In this document: in pieces, positions 1-6,059 of the stretch | How the letters are laid out: the number at the start of each line of letters is the position of its first letter | Position numbering within the stretch: position 1 is the stretch's first letter | DNA from: DATAMF01 sp964472565 | GTDB lineage: Bacteria > Chloroflexota > Anaerolineae > Aggregatilineales > Aggregatilineaceae | Assembly: GCA_964472565.1 (NCBI GenBank) | Contig: CAYYNB010000174.1 | Location: 1-12,185 of the forward strand | Direction of reading: 5' to 3' | DNA: 12,185 nt | Notes under the pieces: generated by a model | What the model was told of the DNA's origin: nothing | Databases searched by the model: none | Seen by the model: the letters and a program-made list of their open reading frames with translations, nothing else | Position numbers and translations under genes: made by a program

Positions 1-2
1 TC

Positions 3-1160
3 AAGCAGACAGGCGATATTTTTATGGCCTGGTCAGATCGATCCTGGGTTCTTGATGGCGCGTCCGTTCGTGTTTCAATGATCGGGTTTGATCGTGGGGT
101 CGAACAATTTAAAACACTTGATAGCCAAGTGGTTCCTCACATTAATCCAGATTTGACGGGAAACAGCGATATTACACTTGCTCAGCCGCTACCTGAGAAT
201 GCCGGAATTGGATTCAGGGGTAATCAAAAGGGAGGAGCATTTGACATCGAGGAGGAACTCGCCAATCGCCTGATTCAGATGGCAAATCGCTCCGGGCGTT
301 CTAACGGTGATGTTGTGAAACCCTGGTGGAATGGCCTGGACGTAACTCGCCGTCCGCGTGATATGTGGCTAATTGATTTTGGACCAGATATGCCACTTGA
401 GGAAGCGGAATTATACGAAGTTCCACTCGACTATGTCCGACAACATGTAAAAGCAGTCTTGGATACCACAAACAGAAAAGAGGAACGGGACAAATGGTGG
501 TTACACATTCGCTCTCGTCCAGAAATGCGCGAAGCTATAGCCCATCTGCCGCGCTATCTTGTAACCCCACATGTTTCAAAACATCGCCTATGGGTTTGGG
601 TAGACAGCAGAATAGTCCCCGACCATCAGCTAATCGTGATTGCTCGCCAAGACGATTACTTCTTCGGCGTGTTACACTCGCGTTTCCACGAAAAATGGGC
701 GCTGCGCATGGGCACTTGGCTCGGCAAGGGCAATGATCCGCGCTACACGCCGACCACAACCTTTGAAACCTTCCCGTTTCCCTGGACGCCCGGTCAGGAA
801 ACCGCCGATCACCCCGTCTATTGCGCCATCAGCGCCGCCGCGCAGCAGCTTCACGAGGAACGCGAGGCGTGGCTCAACCCGCCCGGCGTCTCCGGCAAGG
901 CGTTGGAGCAGCGCACCCTGACCAACCTCTATAATGCGCTGCTGGTCTTTCGCGGCGATCCGCCCGCCGAAGGCAAAAGCCATCCGAAGATCGTCCCGGC
1001 GGCTGGAGATTTCGCTCCCCGGCTGACCGAACTGCACGCCGCGCTGGATCGCGCCGTGTGTGATGCGTATGGCTGGGAATACGCCGTATTGGACGACGAG
1101 GAAGAAATTCTGCGCCGTTTGTTATCGCTCAATTTGGAGCGGGCCAGCCAGAGCACTTAG
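3..1160 (+). CDS. MmeI-like type II restriction-methylation enzyme, C-terminal part (5' end outside window)
   Basis: This reading frame is open from the first complete codon of the window, and residues KQTGDIF precede the first ATG at 24, so the gene starts upstream. What is visible is the C-terminal half of the MmeI / type IIL-like 'class I SAM-dependent DNA methyltransferase' family, in which one polypeptide carries nuclease, methyltransferase, helical, target-recognition (TRD) and C-terminal domains. The end of the methyltransferase domain is seen in FMAWSDRSWVLDGASVRVSM. The TRD region runs from about KPWWNGLDVTRRP through RYLVTPHVSKHRLWVW, DDYFFGVLHSRFHEKWA and RYTPTTTFETFPFPW, all typical of this family. 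The methylase catalytic motifs lie outside the window, so activity cannot be judged. GC content changes sharply inside the gene, from about 42-50% before position 660 to about 57-72% between 660 and 960. No partner gene follows. Confidence 0.88.
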   Translation, partial: KQTGDIFMAWSDRSWVLDGASVRVSMIGFDRGVEQFKTLDSQVVPHINPDLTGNSDITLAQPLPENAGIGFRGNQKGGAFDIEEELANRLIQMANRSGRSNGDVVKPWWNGLDVTRRPRDMWLIDFGPDMPLEEAELYEVPLDYVRQHVKAVLDTTNRKEERDKWWLHIRSRPEMREAIAHLPRYLVTPHVSKHRLWVWVDSRIVPDHQLIVIARQDDYFFGVLHSRFHEKWALRMGTWLGKGNDPRYTPTTTFETFPFPWTPGQETADHPVYCAISAAAQQLHEEREAWLNPPGVSGKALEQRTLTNLYNALLVFRGDPPAEGKSHPKIVPAAGDFAPRLTELHAALDRAVCDAYGWEYAVLDDEEEILRRLLSLNLERASQST

Positions 1161-1220
1161 CCACTGGCCGGATACCATCGCCTCTTGGATCGGGCAGATG
1201 TTCATATTGGAGATAAGACC

Positions 1221-1472
1221 ATGCAGCGCTGGCGCTTGAGGCTGACTAATGGGTGGACTGCCATCGTCGGGTTATTAGGGGTGGGGCTGCTGCCCTGTCC
1301 CGACTGTGGGGCACCGCTCGCTGTGCATACCTGGCCGCTGGCCCTTCTGATCTGGGCCTTCGGGCGTGTACGGCGGCGACAGCGCATGTCGCCCAACTGT
1401 CCGATCCAGCCAGATTCAGCCGAATCCTCTTCTTCTCACTCTTGTGCTGCTGAGAACGAAGCCCCTCATTAG
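1221..1472 (+). CDS. Small hypothetical membrane protein with a CPDCG motif
   Basis: I do not recognise this 83-residue protein. The start at 1221 is chosen because GGAGA at 1209-1213 lies seven bases upstream; an in-frame ATG at 1185 has no such site. It has a basic N-terminus (MQRWRLRLTNGW) and a hydrophobic stretch (AIVGLLGVGLLPC). A CPDCG motif at about residues 28-32 resembles half of a zinc ribbon or a redox pair. A second hydrophobic stretch (WPLALLIWAFG), a basic RVRRRQR cluster and a polar Ser-rich tail follow. Two short membrane segments with the Cys pair between them are plausible. It starts 60 bases after the MmeI-like gene and could be cotranscribed with it. Competing open frames cover the same bases, so its reality rests mainly on the ribosome-binding site and hydrophobic pattern. 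Confidence 0.42.
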   Translation: MQRWRLRLTNGWTAIVGLLGVGLLPCPDCGAPLAVHTWPLALLIWAFGRVRRRQRMSPNCPIQPDSAESSSSHSCAAENEAPH

Positions 1473-1521
1473 CCGCCGTGTTCCGGTTGGGTCACTCGAA
1501 AATCCGCCGGGTAGTTCAGGA

Positions 1522-1550
1522 TTGACATCGCCTGTCTGTGCCGTTACGAT
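1522..1550 (+). promoter_or_regulatory. Sigma-70-type promoter of rpmG-zigA
   Basis: A perfect -35 hexamer TTGACA at 1522-1527 is separated by exactly 17 bases from TACGAT at 1545-1550, a 4/6 match to the -10 consensus. Transcription would start near 1557, inside the inverted repeat that follows, so a repressor bound there would block initiation. Confidence 0.7.
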
Positions 1551-1551
1551 T

Positions 1552-1582
1552 ACTCTAATTGAAAAATGTTTTCAATTAGAGT
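1552..1582 (+). promoter_or_regulatory. Perfect inverted repeat, probable Fur/Zur-family operator
   Basis: The left arm ACTCTAATTGAAAA (1552-1565) and right arm TTTTCAATTAGAGT (1569-1582) are perfect reverse complements around the three bases ATG. The core TGAAAAATGTTTTCA has the 7-1-7 geometry of Fur-superfamily boxes. It begins two bases after the -10 hexamer and covers the expected start site. The genes behind it, a cysteine-free L33 and a ZigA-type GTPase, are classic zinc-starvation genes, which points to Zur. A terminator reading is unlikely because no T-run follows. Which protein binds is inferred; the Fur-family gene at 4234-4683 is the obvious candidate. Confidence 0.72.
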
Positions 1583-1596
1583 GTCGGTATCTGGAT

Positions 1597-1602
1597 AGGA
1601 GA
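1597..1602 (+). promoter_or_regulatory. Ribosome-binding site of rpmG
   Basis: AGGAGA lies six bases before the ATG at 1609. This fixes the rpmG start and rules out the much longer in-frame extension that stays open upstream through the promoter and operator. Confidence 0.75.
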
Positions 1603-1608
1603 CCAACC

Positions 1609-1773
1609 ATGGCAAAGAAAAAAGATGTGCGGGGTATCGTAAAACTACGTAGCACGGCCAGCGGGCACGTGTATGTCACGCAGAAAAATCGCCGGAATGA
1701 TCCCCACCGTCTGGAACTGCGGAAATATGATCCGTTCGTGCGCCAGCATGTGCTGTACCGGGAAACGAAATAG
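1609..1773 (+). CDS. rpmG: 50S ribosomal protein L33, cysteine-free (zinc-independent) form
   Basis: This 54-residue protein is a full-length L33 of the large ribosomal subunit. It begins MAKKKDVRGIVKLRSTASGH and ends with the typical KYDPFVRQHVLYRETK block. L33 occurs in a zinc-ribbon form with two CxxC pairs and a form without them; this one has no cysteine at all. In many bacteria the cysteine-free paralogue is made under zinc limitation so that ribosomes do not need the metal. Here it is the first gene after a Fur/Zur-like operator and is followed five bases later by a ZigA-type GTPase, which fits that role. Whether a zinc-binding L33 exists elsewhere in the genome cannot be seen, so it could also be the only L33. 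Confidence 0.95.
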   Translation: MAKKKDVRGIVKLRSTASGHVYVTQKNRRNDPHRLELRKYDPFVRQHVLYRETK

Positions 1774-1778
1774 CCGCC

Positions 1779-2978
1779 ATGCCGGAACGTTTACCTGTCA
1801 CTGTGCTATCCGGGTTCCTGGGATCGGGCAAAACCACCGTCCTGAACCACATTTTGAACAACCGCGCAGGGCTGCGGGTGGCAGTCATCGTGAATGACAT
1901 GAGCGAAGTCAACATCGATGCGCAGTTGGTGCGGGGCGGAGCCACTCTCAGCCGCGTGGACGAGCAGTTGGTTGCCATGACCAACGGGTGTATCTGCTGC
2001 ACACTGCGCGAAGACCTGCTGCAAGAAGTTGCCCGGCTGGCTCGTGAGGATCGCTTCGATTATCTCCTCATCGAAGCAACCGGCGTGGCAGAACCGCTGC
2101 CCATCGCCGTAACCTTCACGTTTCCTGACGGAATGGGCCGGGCGCTGGGCGAGATCGCCCGGCTTGATACAACGGTGACAGTGGTAGATGCAGCGCACTG
2201 GCTGAACGACTATCTCTCACGTGAGGAACTTCAGCAGCGCGGGCTGGACATGTCGTCCAGCGATGACCGCTCGCTGGTCGATCTGCTGGTCGAACAGGTC
2301 GAATTTGCCGACGTGCTGATCCTCAACAAGATCGACCTGGTAGAACCGGAAGCGCTGGGACAGTTAGAGCAGTTTTTGAGACACCTCAACCCCCAGGCCC
2401 GGCTGCTGCGCACTGATCACGGCCAGATACCGCCGCGCGCGATCCTCAATACCCACTCGTTTGACTTCGAGCGCGCCGCCTCGATCCCGACCTGGCTGCA
2501 AGAGATCGACACACCGCACACGCCCGAAACGGAGACCTATGGCATCGGGAGTTTTGTGTTTCGCGCACGGCGGCCTTTCCACCCGGAACGGCTGGATGAC
2601 TTGGTACAAAGCGATCTGCTGGACGCAGTGCTGCGCTCAAAGGGGAGCATCTGGCTCGCCAGCCGGTGCGAAGACATCATCTTGTGGTCGCAAGCCGGAG
2701 ATCAGTTGGAACTGGACCTGATCGGGACCTGGTGGGCGGACACGCCTCGCGACGCCTGGCCAGAAGATACCGAGGAATTGGCAACCATTCAGGCCGATTG
2801 GCAGGAGCCGTTCGGGGATCGCAAGCAAGAACTGGTCTTGATCGGCCTGGAAATGCCGGAAGAAGCCCTGCGCGCTGCTCTGGAAAGCTGCCTGCTTGCC
2901 GACGCTGAAATCGCCCTGGGCCGGGACGCCTGGGCAGAATTTGACGATCCGTTTCCCGACTGGGAAGATGCCGTGTGA
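1779..2978 (+). CDS. zigA: COG0523 GTPase metallochaperone of the ZigA/YciC (CobW) type
   Basis: This 399-residue cytoplasmic GTPase belongs to the CobW/COG0523 family, whose ZigA/YciC branch is induced by zinc starvation and is thought to deliver zinc to client enzymes. Visible motifs are the P-loop GFLGSGKTT (residues 12-20), metal-binding CICC (71-74, the family CxCC signature), LLIEATGVAEP (96-106) and the guanine-specificity motif NKID (183-186). A CobW C-terminal domain starts near residue 254 (YGIGSFVFRARRPF) and contains GTWWADTPRDAWPED and PFGDRKQELVLIGL, segments I associate with the ZigA branch. The linker is acidic rather than histidine-rich as in some relatives. The ATG lies five bases after the rpmG stop with no strong ribosome-binding site, suggesting translational coupling. 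The C-terminus is acidic (EFDDPFPDWEDAV). A role in another metal pathway cannot be excluded, but operator and neighbour favour zinc. Confidence 0.9.
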   Translation: MPERLPVTVLSGFLGSGKTTVLNHILNNRAGLRVAVIVNDMSEVNIDAQLVRGGATLSRVDEQLVAMTNGCICCTLREDLLQEVARLAREDRFDYLLIEATGVAEPLPIAVTFTFPDGMGRALGEIARLDTTVTVVDAAHWLNDYLSREELQQRGLDMSSSDDRSLVDLLVEQVEFADVLILNKIDLVEPEALGQLEQFLRHLNPQARLLRTDHGQIPPRAILNTHSFDFERAASIPTWLQEIDTPHTPETETYGIGSFVFRARRPFHPERLDDLVQSDLLDAVLRSKGSIWLASRCEDIILWSQAGDQLELDLIGTWWADTPRDAWPEDTEELATIQADWQEPFGDRKQELVLIGLEMPEEALRAALESCLLADAEIALGRDAWAEFDDPFPDWEDAV

Positions 2979-2987
2979 TTGGTGAAA

Positions 2988-3015
2988 CTGGACCAAACGG
3001 AAATGTTTGGTCCAG
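2988..3015. terminator. Bidirectional terminator between convergent zigA and larC
   Basis: CTGGACCAAAC (2988-2998) and GTTTGGTCCAG (3005-3015) form a perfect 11-bp stem with a six-base loop. It sits nine bases after the zigA stop and five bases from the larC stop. The flanks are only moderately T-rich (CATTTCTAT on the plus strand, TTTCACC on the minus strand), so efficiency is uncertain, but position between two gene ends supports use in both directions. Confidence 0.75.
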
Positions 3016-3020
3016 CATTT

Positions 3021-4190
3021 CTATAACTGTTCAGCAGCCTGCACCGCCGCGATCCATACTTCCCGAACGCTTACCCCGTGTTCGACGGCGCGTGTTAGAC
3101 AGTCATCATGTTCGGGAGCAAACTTGCGCGTGCCATCCTCCAAAGAGGCTTCCTTGATACGCACCTCACCATAACGAGTTGTAACGGTGCGTATCTGGCG
3201 TGGCAGCGCCCAACGAGTCACGCTGGATTCTCGGACTCCCAACGTAGTCGTCTGGCGGAATAACAACGTGCGCAGGTTGAGAGCATCCTGAGGCTTGCAC
3301 AACACCTCAACCACCACCGCCGGGCGACCCTTTTTCATATGAGTGGGCGTCAGCCAGATATCTAACGCACCCGCTTTCAACGCCGATTCAACCAGCGGGC
3401 CATACCATTCCGGCACCATATCGTCCAGATTGCACGCTAACACCGTCAGAGTTTCGGCTGAAGCGCCTGTAACCTGCTCGCCCAGGACCAGCCGCAGCAG
3501 ATTAGGACGGTCGGGCCAATCGCGCATCCCGGCCCCGTAGCCTACTCGTGTCACCGTCATCGAGGGGATCAGGCCAAATGATCCAGCCAAACGGGTCACC
3601 AATGCTGCGCCGGTAGGAGTTACCATTTCGCCCTCGACATCCACGCCGACAACCGGGATGCCTTCCAAGAGAGCCGCCACCGCAGGCGGAGGAACCGGGA
3701 ACCGACCGTGAGAGATTTGAATGGTGCCATGCGACCAGGGCAGCGGAGCCGACACAACCACATCAACTCCCAACGCTTCCAGCCCGGCCACCGTGCCGAC
3801 GACATCGACCAGCGTGTCTACCGCGCCCACTTCATGAAAATGCACTTCTTCCAACGGCACGCCGTGGACCTGGGCTTCGGCTTTTGCCAACGCCATGATC
3901 ACCTCTGCGGCGCGTTTCTGCACTGTCTCTGATAGATCGGCCTGTTCAATGAGCGCGATCAGGTCAGCAGGATGGCGCAAAGGCTGCGCATTCGGGGCCA
4001 GCACCGAAATCTGCGTGCCAGCCAGGTGGTGTTTGGATACTTGCTCAGCCTGGACGCTGACGCCTTCCAACTTCAATGCCTGGACCACCGCTTGCAGCCG
4101 TTCCAGCGGCCACCCGGCATTCACCAGCGCGCCGAGCAGCATATCTCCACTGACTCCGGCAAAACAGTCCAGGTAAACGATACGAGTCAT
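3021..4190 (-). CDS. larC: LarC, nickel-pincer cofactor biosynthesis nickel-insertion protein
   Basis: This 389-residue protein matches LarC (formerly DUF111), the CTP-dependent cyclometallase that inserts nickel into the pyridinium thiocarboxylate pincer cofactor of lactate racemase and relatives. Family signatures are YLDCFAGVSGDMLLGAL (6-22), HFHEVGAVDTLVDVVGT (118-134), GRFPVPPPAV (162-171), TPTGAALVTRLAG (191-203), CNLDDMVPEWYG (253-264), IWLTPTHMKKGRP (278-290) and FRQTTTLGVRES (311-322). The length is that of the complete protein. In Lactiplantibacillus the gene is split by a programmed frameshift; here the N- and C-terminal domains are one uninterrupted frame, joined near residues 237-247. 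AAGGGG about ten bases upstream supports the start. It is the last gene of the minus-strand operon, 43 bases after the Fur-family gene. LarA, LarB and LarE are not in the window, so the client enzyme is unknown. Confidence 0.93.
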   Translation of the reverse strand: MTRIVYLDCFAGVSGDMLLGALVNAGWPLERLQAVVQALKLEGVSVQAEQVSKHHLAGTQISVLAPNAQPLRHPADLIALIEQADLSETVQKRAAEVIMALAKAEAQVHGVPLEEVHFHEVGAVDTLVDVVGTVAGLEALGVDVVVSAPLPWSHGTIQISHGRFPVPPPAVAALLEGIPVVGVDVEGEMVTPTGAALVTRLAGSFGLIPSMTVTRVGYGAGMRDWPDRPNLLRLVLGEQVTGASAETLTVLACNLDDMVPEWYGPLVESALKAGALDIWLTPTHMKKGRPAVVVEVLCKPQDALNLRTLLFRQTTTLGVRESSVTRWALPRQIRTVTTRYGEVRIKEASLEDGTRKFAPEHDDCLTRAVEHGVSVREVWIAAVQAAEQL

Positions 4191-4233
4191 GTTCGAGATT
4201 CCCCTTCATTGGAAGTATAGTGGCAGCAGTAAT

Positions 4234-4683
4234 TTACCGTTCGAGGTCGATTTCGGCTACAGAACGGCAGTCCTTGCAAACACCAAAAATCGCCAGATGG
4301 TCAATCCGGGGTTCAAAATCGTAGTAGTCCCACAGGTGTTGGCGTAATGACTCCACTGCCGCATTATCAAAGTCCTGAACATGCCCACAGCGCAAACAAA
4401 TCAGGTGATGGTGAAGTGGAGCTGACAACAGTTCATAGACTATCCCGGATTGTCCCCAATCCGTCTGAGACACAACAGCCAGGTTCTTCAGCCACTGAAG
4501 CACCCGATAAATCGTCGCTTCTTGAAGAACGGTTCCCTTTCCGGCGAGATACTGCTGGACGTTTTGTGTGGTCTGATGCCCCTCAAGCTCACACAAAGCC
4601 TCGATAACTGCCTGGCGCGGCAGCGTAATCCGTTCGCCGGTCTGCCTGATGTGTTCCAGTATCTCTGACTTGGCTACCGTCAT
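4234..4683 (-). CDS. Fur-family metal-responsive transcriptional regulator, Zur candidate
   Basis: This 149-residue protein is a full-length Fur-superfamily repressor. The N-terminal winged helix contains RITLPRQAVIEAL and the recognition-helix segment ATIYRVLQWLKNLAVV (about 56-71). The dimerisation/metal domain holds HHHLICLRCGHVQDFD (91-106) and HLAIFGVCKDC (129-139). C96/C99 and C136/C139 form the usual structural zinc site; the HHH at 91-93, H101, D104 and H129 are candidate regulatory ligands. Sequence alone does not separate Zur, Fur, Mur or PerR. The convergent rpmG-zigA unit with its Fur-type palindrome favours Zur, while LarC in the same operon raises nickel sensing (Nur). The start overlaps the preceding gene's end region: TGAGGAAGCC places the ribosome-binding site across the upstream stop codon, so the two genes are translationally coupled. 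Confidence 0.92.
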   Translation of the reverse strand: MTVAKSEILEHIRQTGERITLPRQAVIEALCELEGHQTTQNVQQYLAGKGTVLQEATIYRVLQWLKNLAVVSQTDWGQSGIVYELLSAPLHHHLICLRCGHVQDFDNAAVESLRQHLWDYYDFEPRIDHLAIFGVCKDCRSVAEIDLER

Positions 4684-4690
4684 GGCTTCC

Positions 4691-5305
4691 TCACTGATCT
4701 GGATTATATCGCTGCCCTCTGGCTATATAATGCTCTGGCGTATCATCAACCCACACTCCCTGGTAGTTTGCCAGGAGGAGCAGTTGGCGCATTTCCTCTC
4801 CTGGAGGCAGCAGATCACCATCAATCGGCGACCCTGCCCGAAGGTGGATAGCATTAACCTTTTCACGGGAGTTGTTATGCAAAATGAAAAGCAGTCCTCC
4901 CGGACGCAGCACCCGCTGAATTTCATGCAGCGCAAGCGGTTTGTCCGCAAAATGGGGGAAACTGTTATGACAAACTACCAGGTCAAAAAGAGAGTCTGAG
5001 GACGAAAACGGCAGACAATGGACATCTGCCTGGACTAACCCCACGCCAGGAGCACGGTGCTGCGCGTTTTTCAGCATAGTGTGGGCCAGGTCGATAGAGA
5101 TCAGCCGCGCGGCAGGAGCACACCGGCGCAAATGTGGAATCAACGCACCTGTTCCACTGCCAATCTCTAGAATCAAGTGAGCAGTGCCTAATTCATAAGC
5201 AAAAGGGATCAGAAGTTGGCGGAGAGCCTCATCAAGTGTGACGGGCATCATGCTGTCCCAGGTTGGGGCGCGCACTTCAAAATAATCACGAATAACATTG
5301 GTCAT
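4691..5305 (-). CDS. Class I SAM-dependent methyltransferase (UbiE-like fold), substrate unknown
   Basis: This 204-residue cytoplasmic protein has the Rossmann-like SAM-binding core. Motif I is LILEIGSGTGAL (about 44-55), the acidic end of the next strand is in LISIDLAHTML, a QADVHCLPF motif follows and then FDLVVCHNSFPHF. The post-motif LRPGGLLFILHNNSREKVNAIH is typical of small-molecule methyltransferases, in which the segment after the last strands often helps bind substrate. The protein is short and has no extra domain. It lies 11 bases after the DprE2-like gene and seven bases before the Fur-family gene, so it is clearly part of the operon. Nothing in the sequence identifies the substrate. 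It is distinct from the methyltransferase at 7387-8205, so the operon carries two unrelated methylation steps. Confidence 0.88.
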   Translation of the reverse strand: MTNVIRDYFEVRAPTWDSMMPVTLDEALRQLLIPFAYELGTAHLILEIGSGTGALIPHLRRCAPAARLISIDLAHTMLKNAQHRAPGVGLVQADVHCLPFSSSDSLFDLVVCHNSFPHFADKPLALHEIQRVLRPGGLLFILHNNSREKVNAIHLRAGSPIDGDLLPPGEEMRQLLLLANYQGVWVDDTPEHYIARGQRYNPDQ

Positions 5306-5316
5306 GGCACACCATC

Positions 5317-6051
5317 CTACAGCGATAGTCGCTTGAACAACCGCTCCGGGATGTGGCAGATCACCAGCATGATATACCGCCAGAACCAGGGAACGTACAC
5401 CACATTTTCTCCCTTGAGCATGGCGGTATAAATGCGTCTGCCGACCTTTTCCGGCCTGGCATACAGCGGATTTTTCTTCAAGTGAGCAGTCATCGGCGTA
5501 TCTACAAAACCCGGCTTGATGGTAACGACGGAAACACCTGCTTTGCTCAGCCGGACGCGCAGCCCGCTGGCGAACAGGCTGACTGCCCCTTTGGCCGCGC
5601 CGTAGATGTAGTTGCTCCCGCGTCCACGGTCCCCGGCCACCGACGAGATCACGGCAATACAGCCGCGCCGCTGCTGCTCGAAACGTGTCGCCAGCAGGGT
5701 GAGCAGGGAAATATAACTCAGAACATTGGTTTGTAATTCTCGCAGGGTTTCTTCGACGCTGGCCTGCGCTTTGGCCTGATCGGTCAGCGTGCCGTGTGCG
5801 ATCAGTACCGCATCAAATCCCCCCAGCGCTTCATACGCGGCGAAGATCATGGTTTCGTGCTGGTCAAGCTGGTTCAGATCGAGCGTATAAGTCACCACAC
5901 GCGCCGCGCCCCGCACTTCCAGGTCGTGCTGCACCACTGCCAGCTTATCGGCACTGCGTCCGACCAGAAAAAACTCTGCGCCATCGGCGGCAAAACATTT
6001 GGCGGTTTCATGCGCAATCGCTGAGGTTGCGCCCACAATCATCAGTTTCAT
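5317..6051 (-). CDS. Short-chain dehydrogenase, DprE2-like
   Basis: This 244-residue NAD(P)-dependent short-chain dehydrogenase has the cofactor motif VGATSAIAHETA (6-17), a DLN after the fourth strand, the structural IAHG (84-87, the NAG-type position), catalytic serine in VISSVAG (134-140) and YGAAK (Y150 and K154). After KPGFVDTPMT comes a hydrophobic C-terminal segment WFWRYIMLVICHIPERL (222-238), consistent with membrane association. Such a tail occurs in DprE2, the 2'-keto reductase that with DprE1 converts decaprenyl-phospho-ribose to the arabinose epimer. The adjacent upstream gene is DprE1-like, which strongly supports a two-step oxidation-reduction pair. The ATG at 6051 is chosen because AGAGGA precedes it and the Rossmann strand begins at once; an ATG at 6063 overlapping the upstream stop (ATGA) is a close alternative. 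The true sugar-lipid substrate in this organism is unknown. Confidence 0.87.
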   Translation of the reverse strand: MKLMIVGATSAIAHETAKCFAADGAEFFLVGRSADKLAVVQHDLEVRGAARVVTYTLDLNQLDQHETMIFAAYEALGGFDAVLIAHGTLTDQAKAQASVEETLRELQTNVLSYISLLTLLATRFEQQRRGCIAVISSVAGDRGRGSNYIYGAAKGAVSLFASGLRVRLSKAGVSVVTIKPGFVDTPMTAHLKKNPLYARPEKVGRRIYTAMLKGENVVYVPWFWRYIMLVICHIPERLFKRLSL

Positions 6052-6059
6052 AATTCCTC

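Noticed and set aside
1429..1461. Stem CTTCTTCTCA with TGAGAA-C-GAAG as a terminator after the small ORF
   Set aside because: It has a bulge, a 12-base loop and no T-run, and it lies within the end of the putative coding region.
1552..1582. Reading the perfect palindrome as an intrinsic terminator of the upstream small gene
   Set aside because: There is no T-run on either side and it lies exactly between the -10 hexamer and the rpmG ribosome-binding site, which is where an operator belongs.
1366..1608. An N-terminal extension of L33, since the rpmG frame is open back to 1366
   Set aside because: The extension has no similarity to L33 and would run through the promoter and operator; AGGAGA at 1597-1602 marks the real start.
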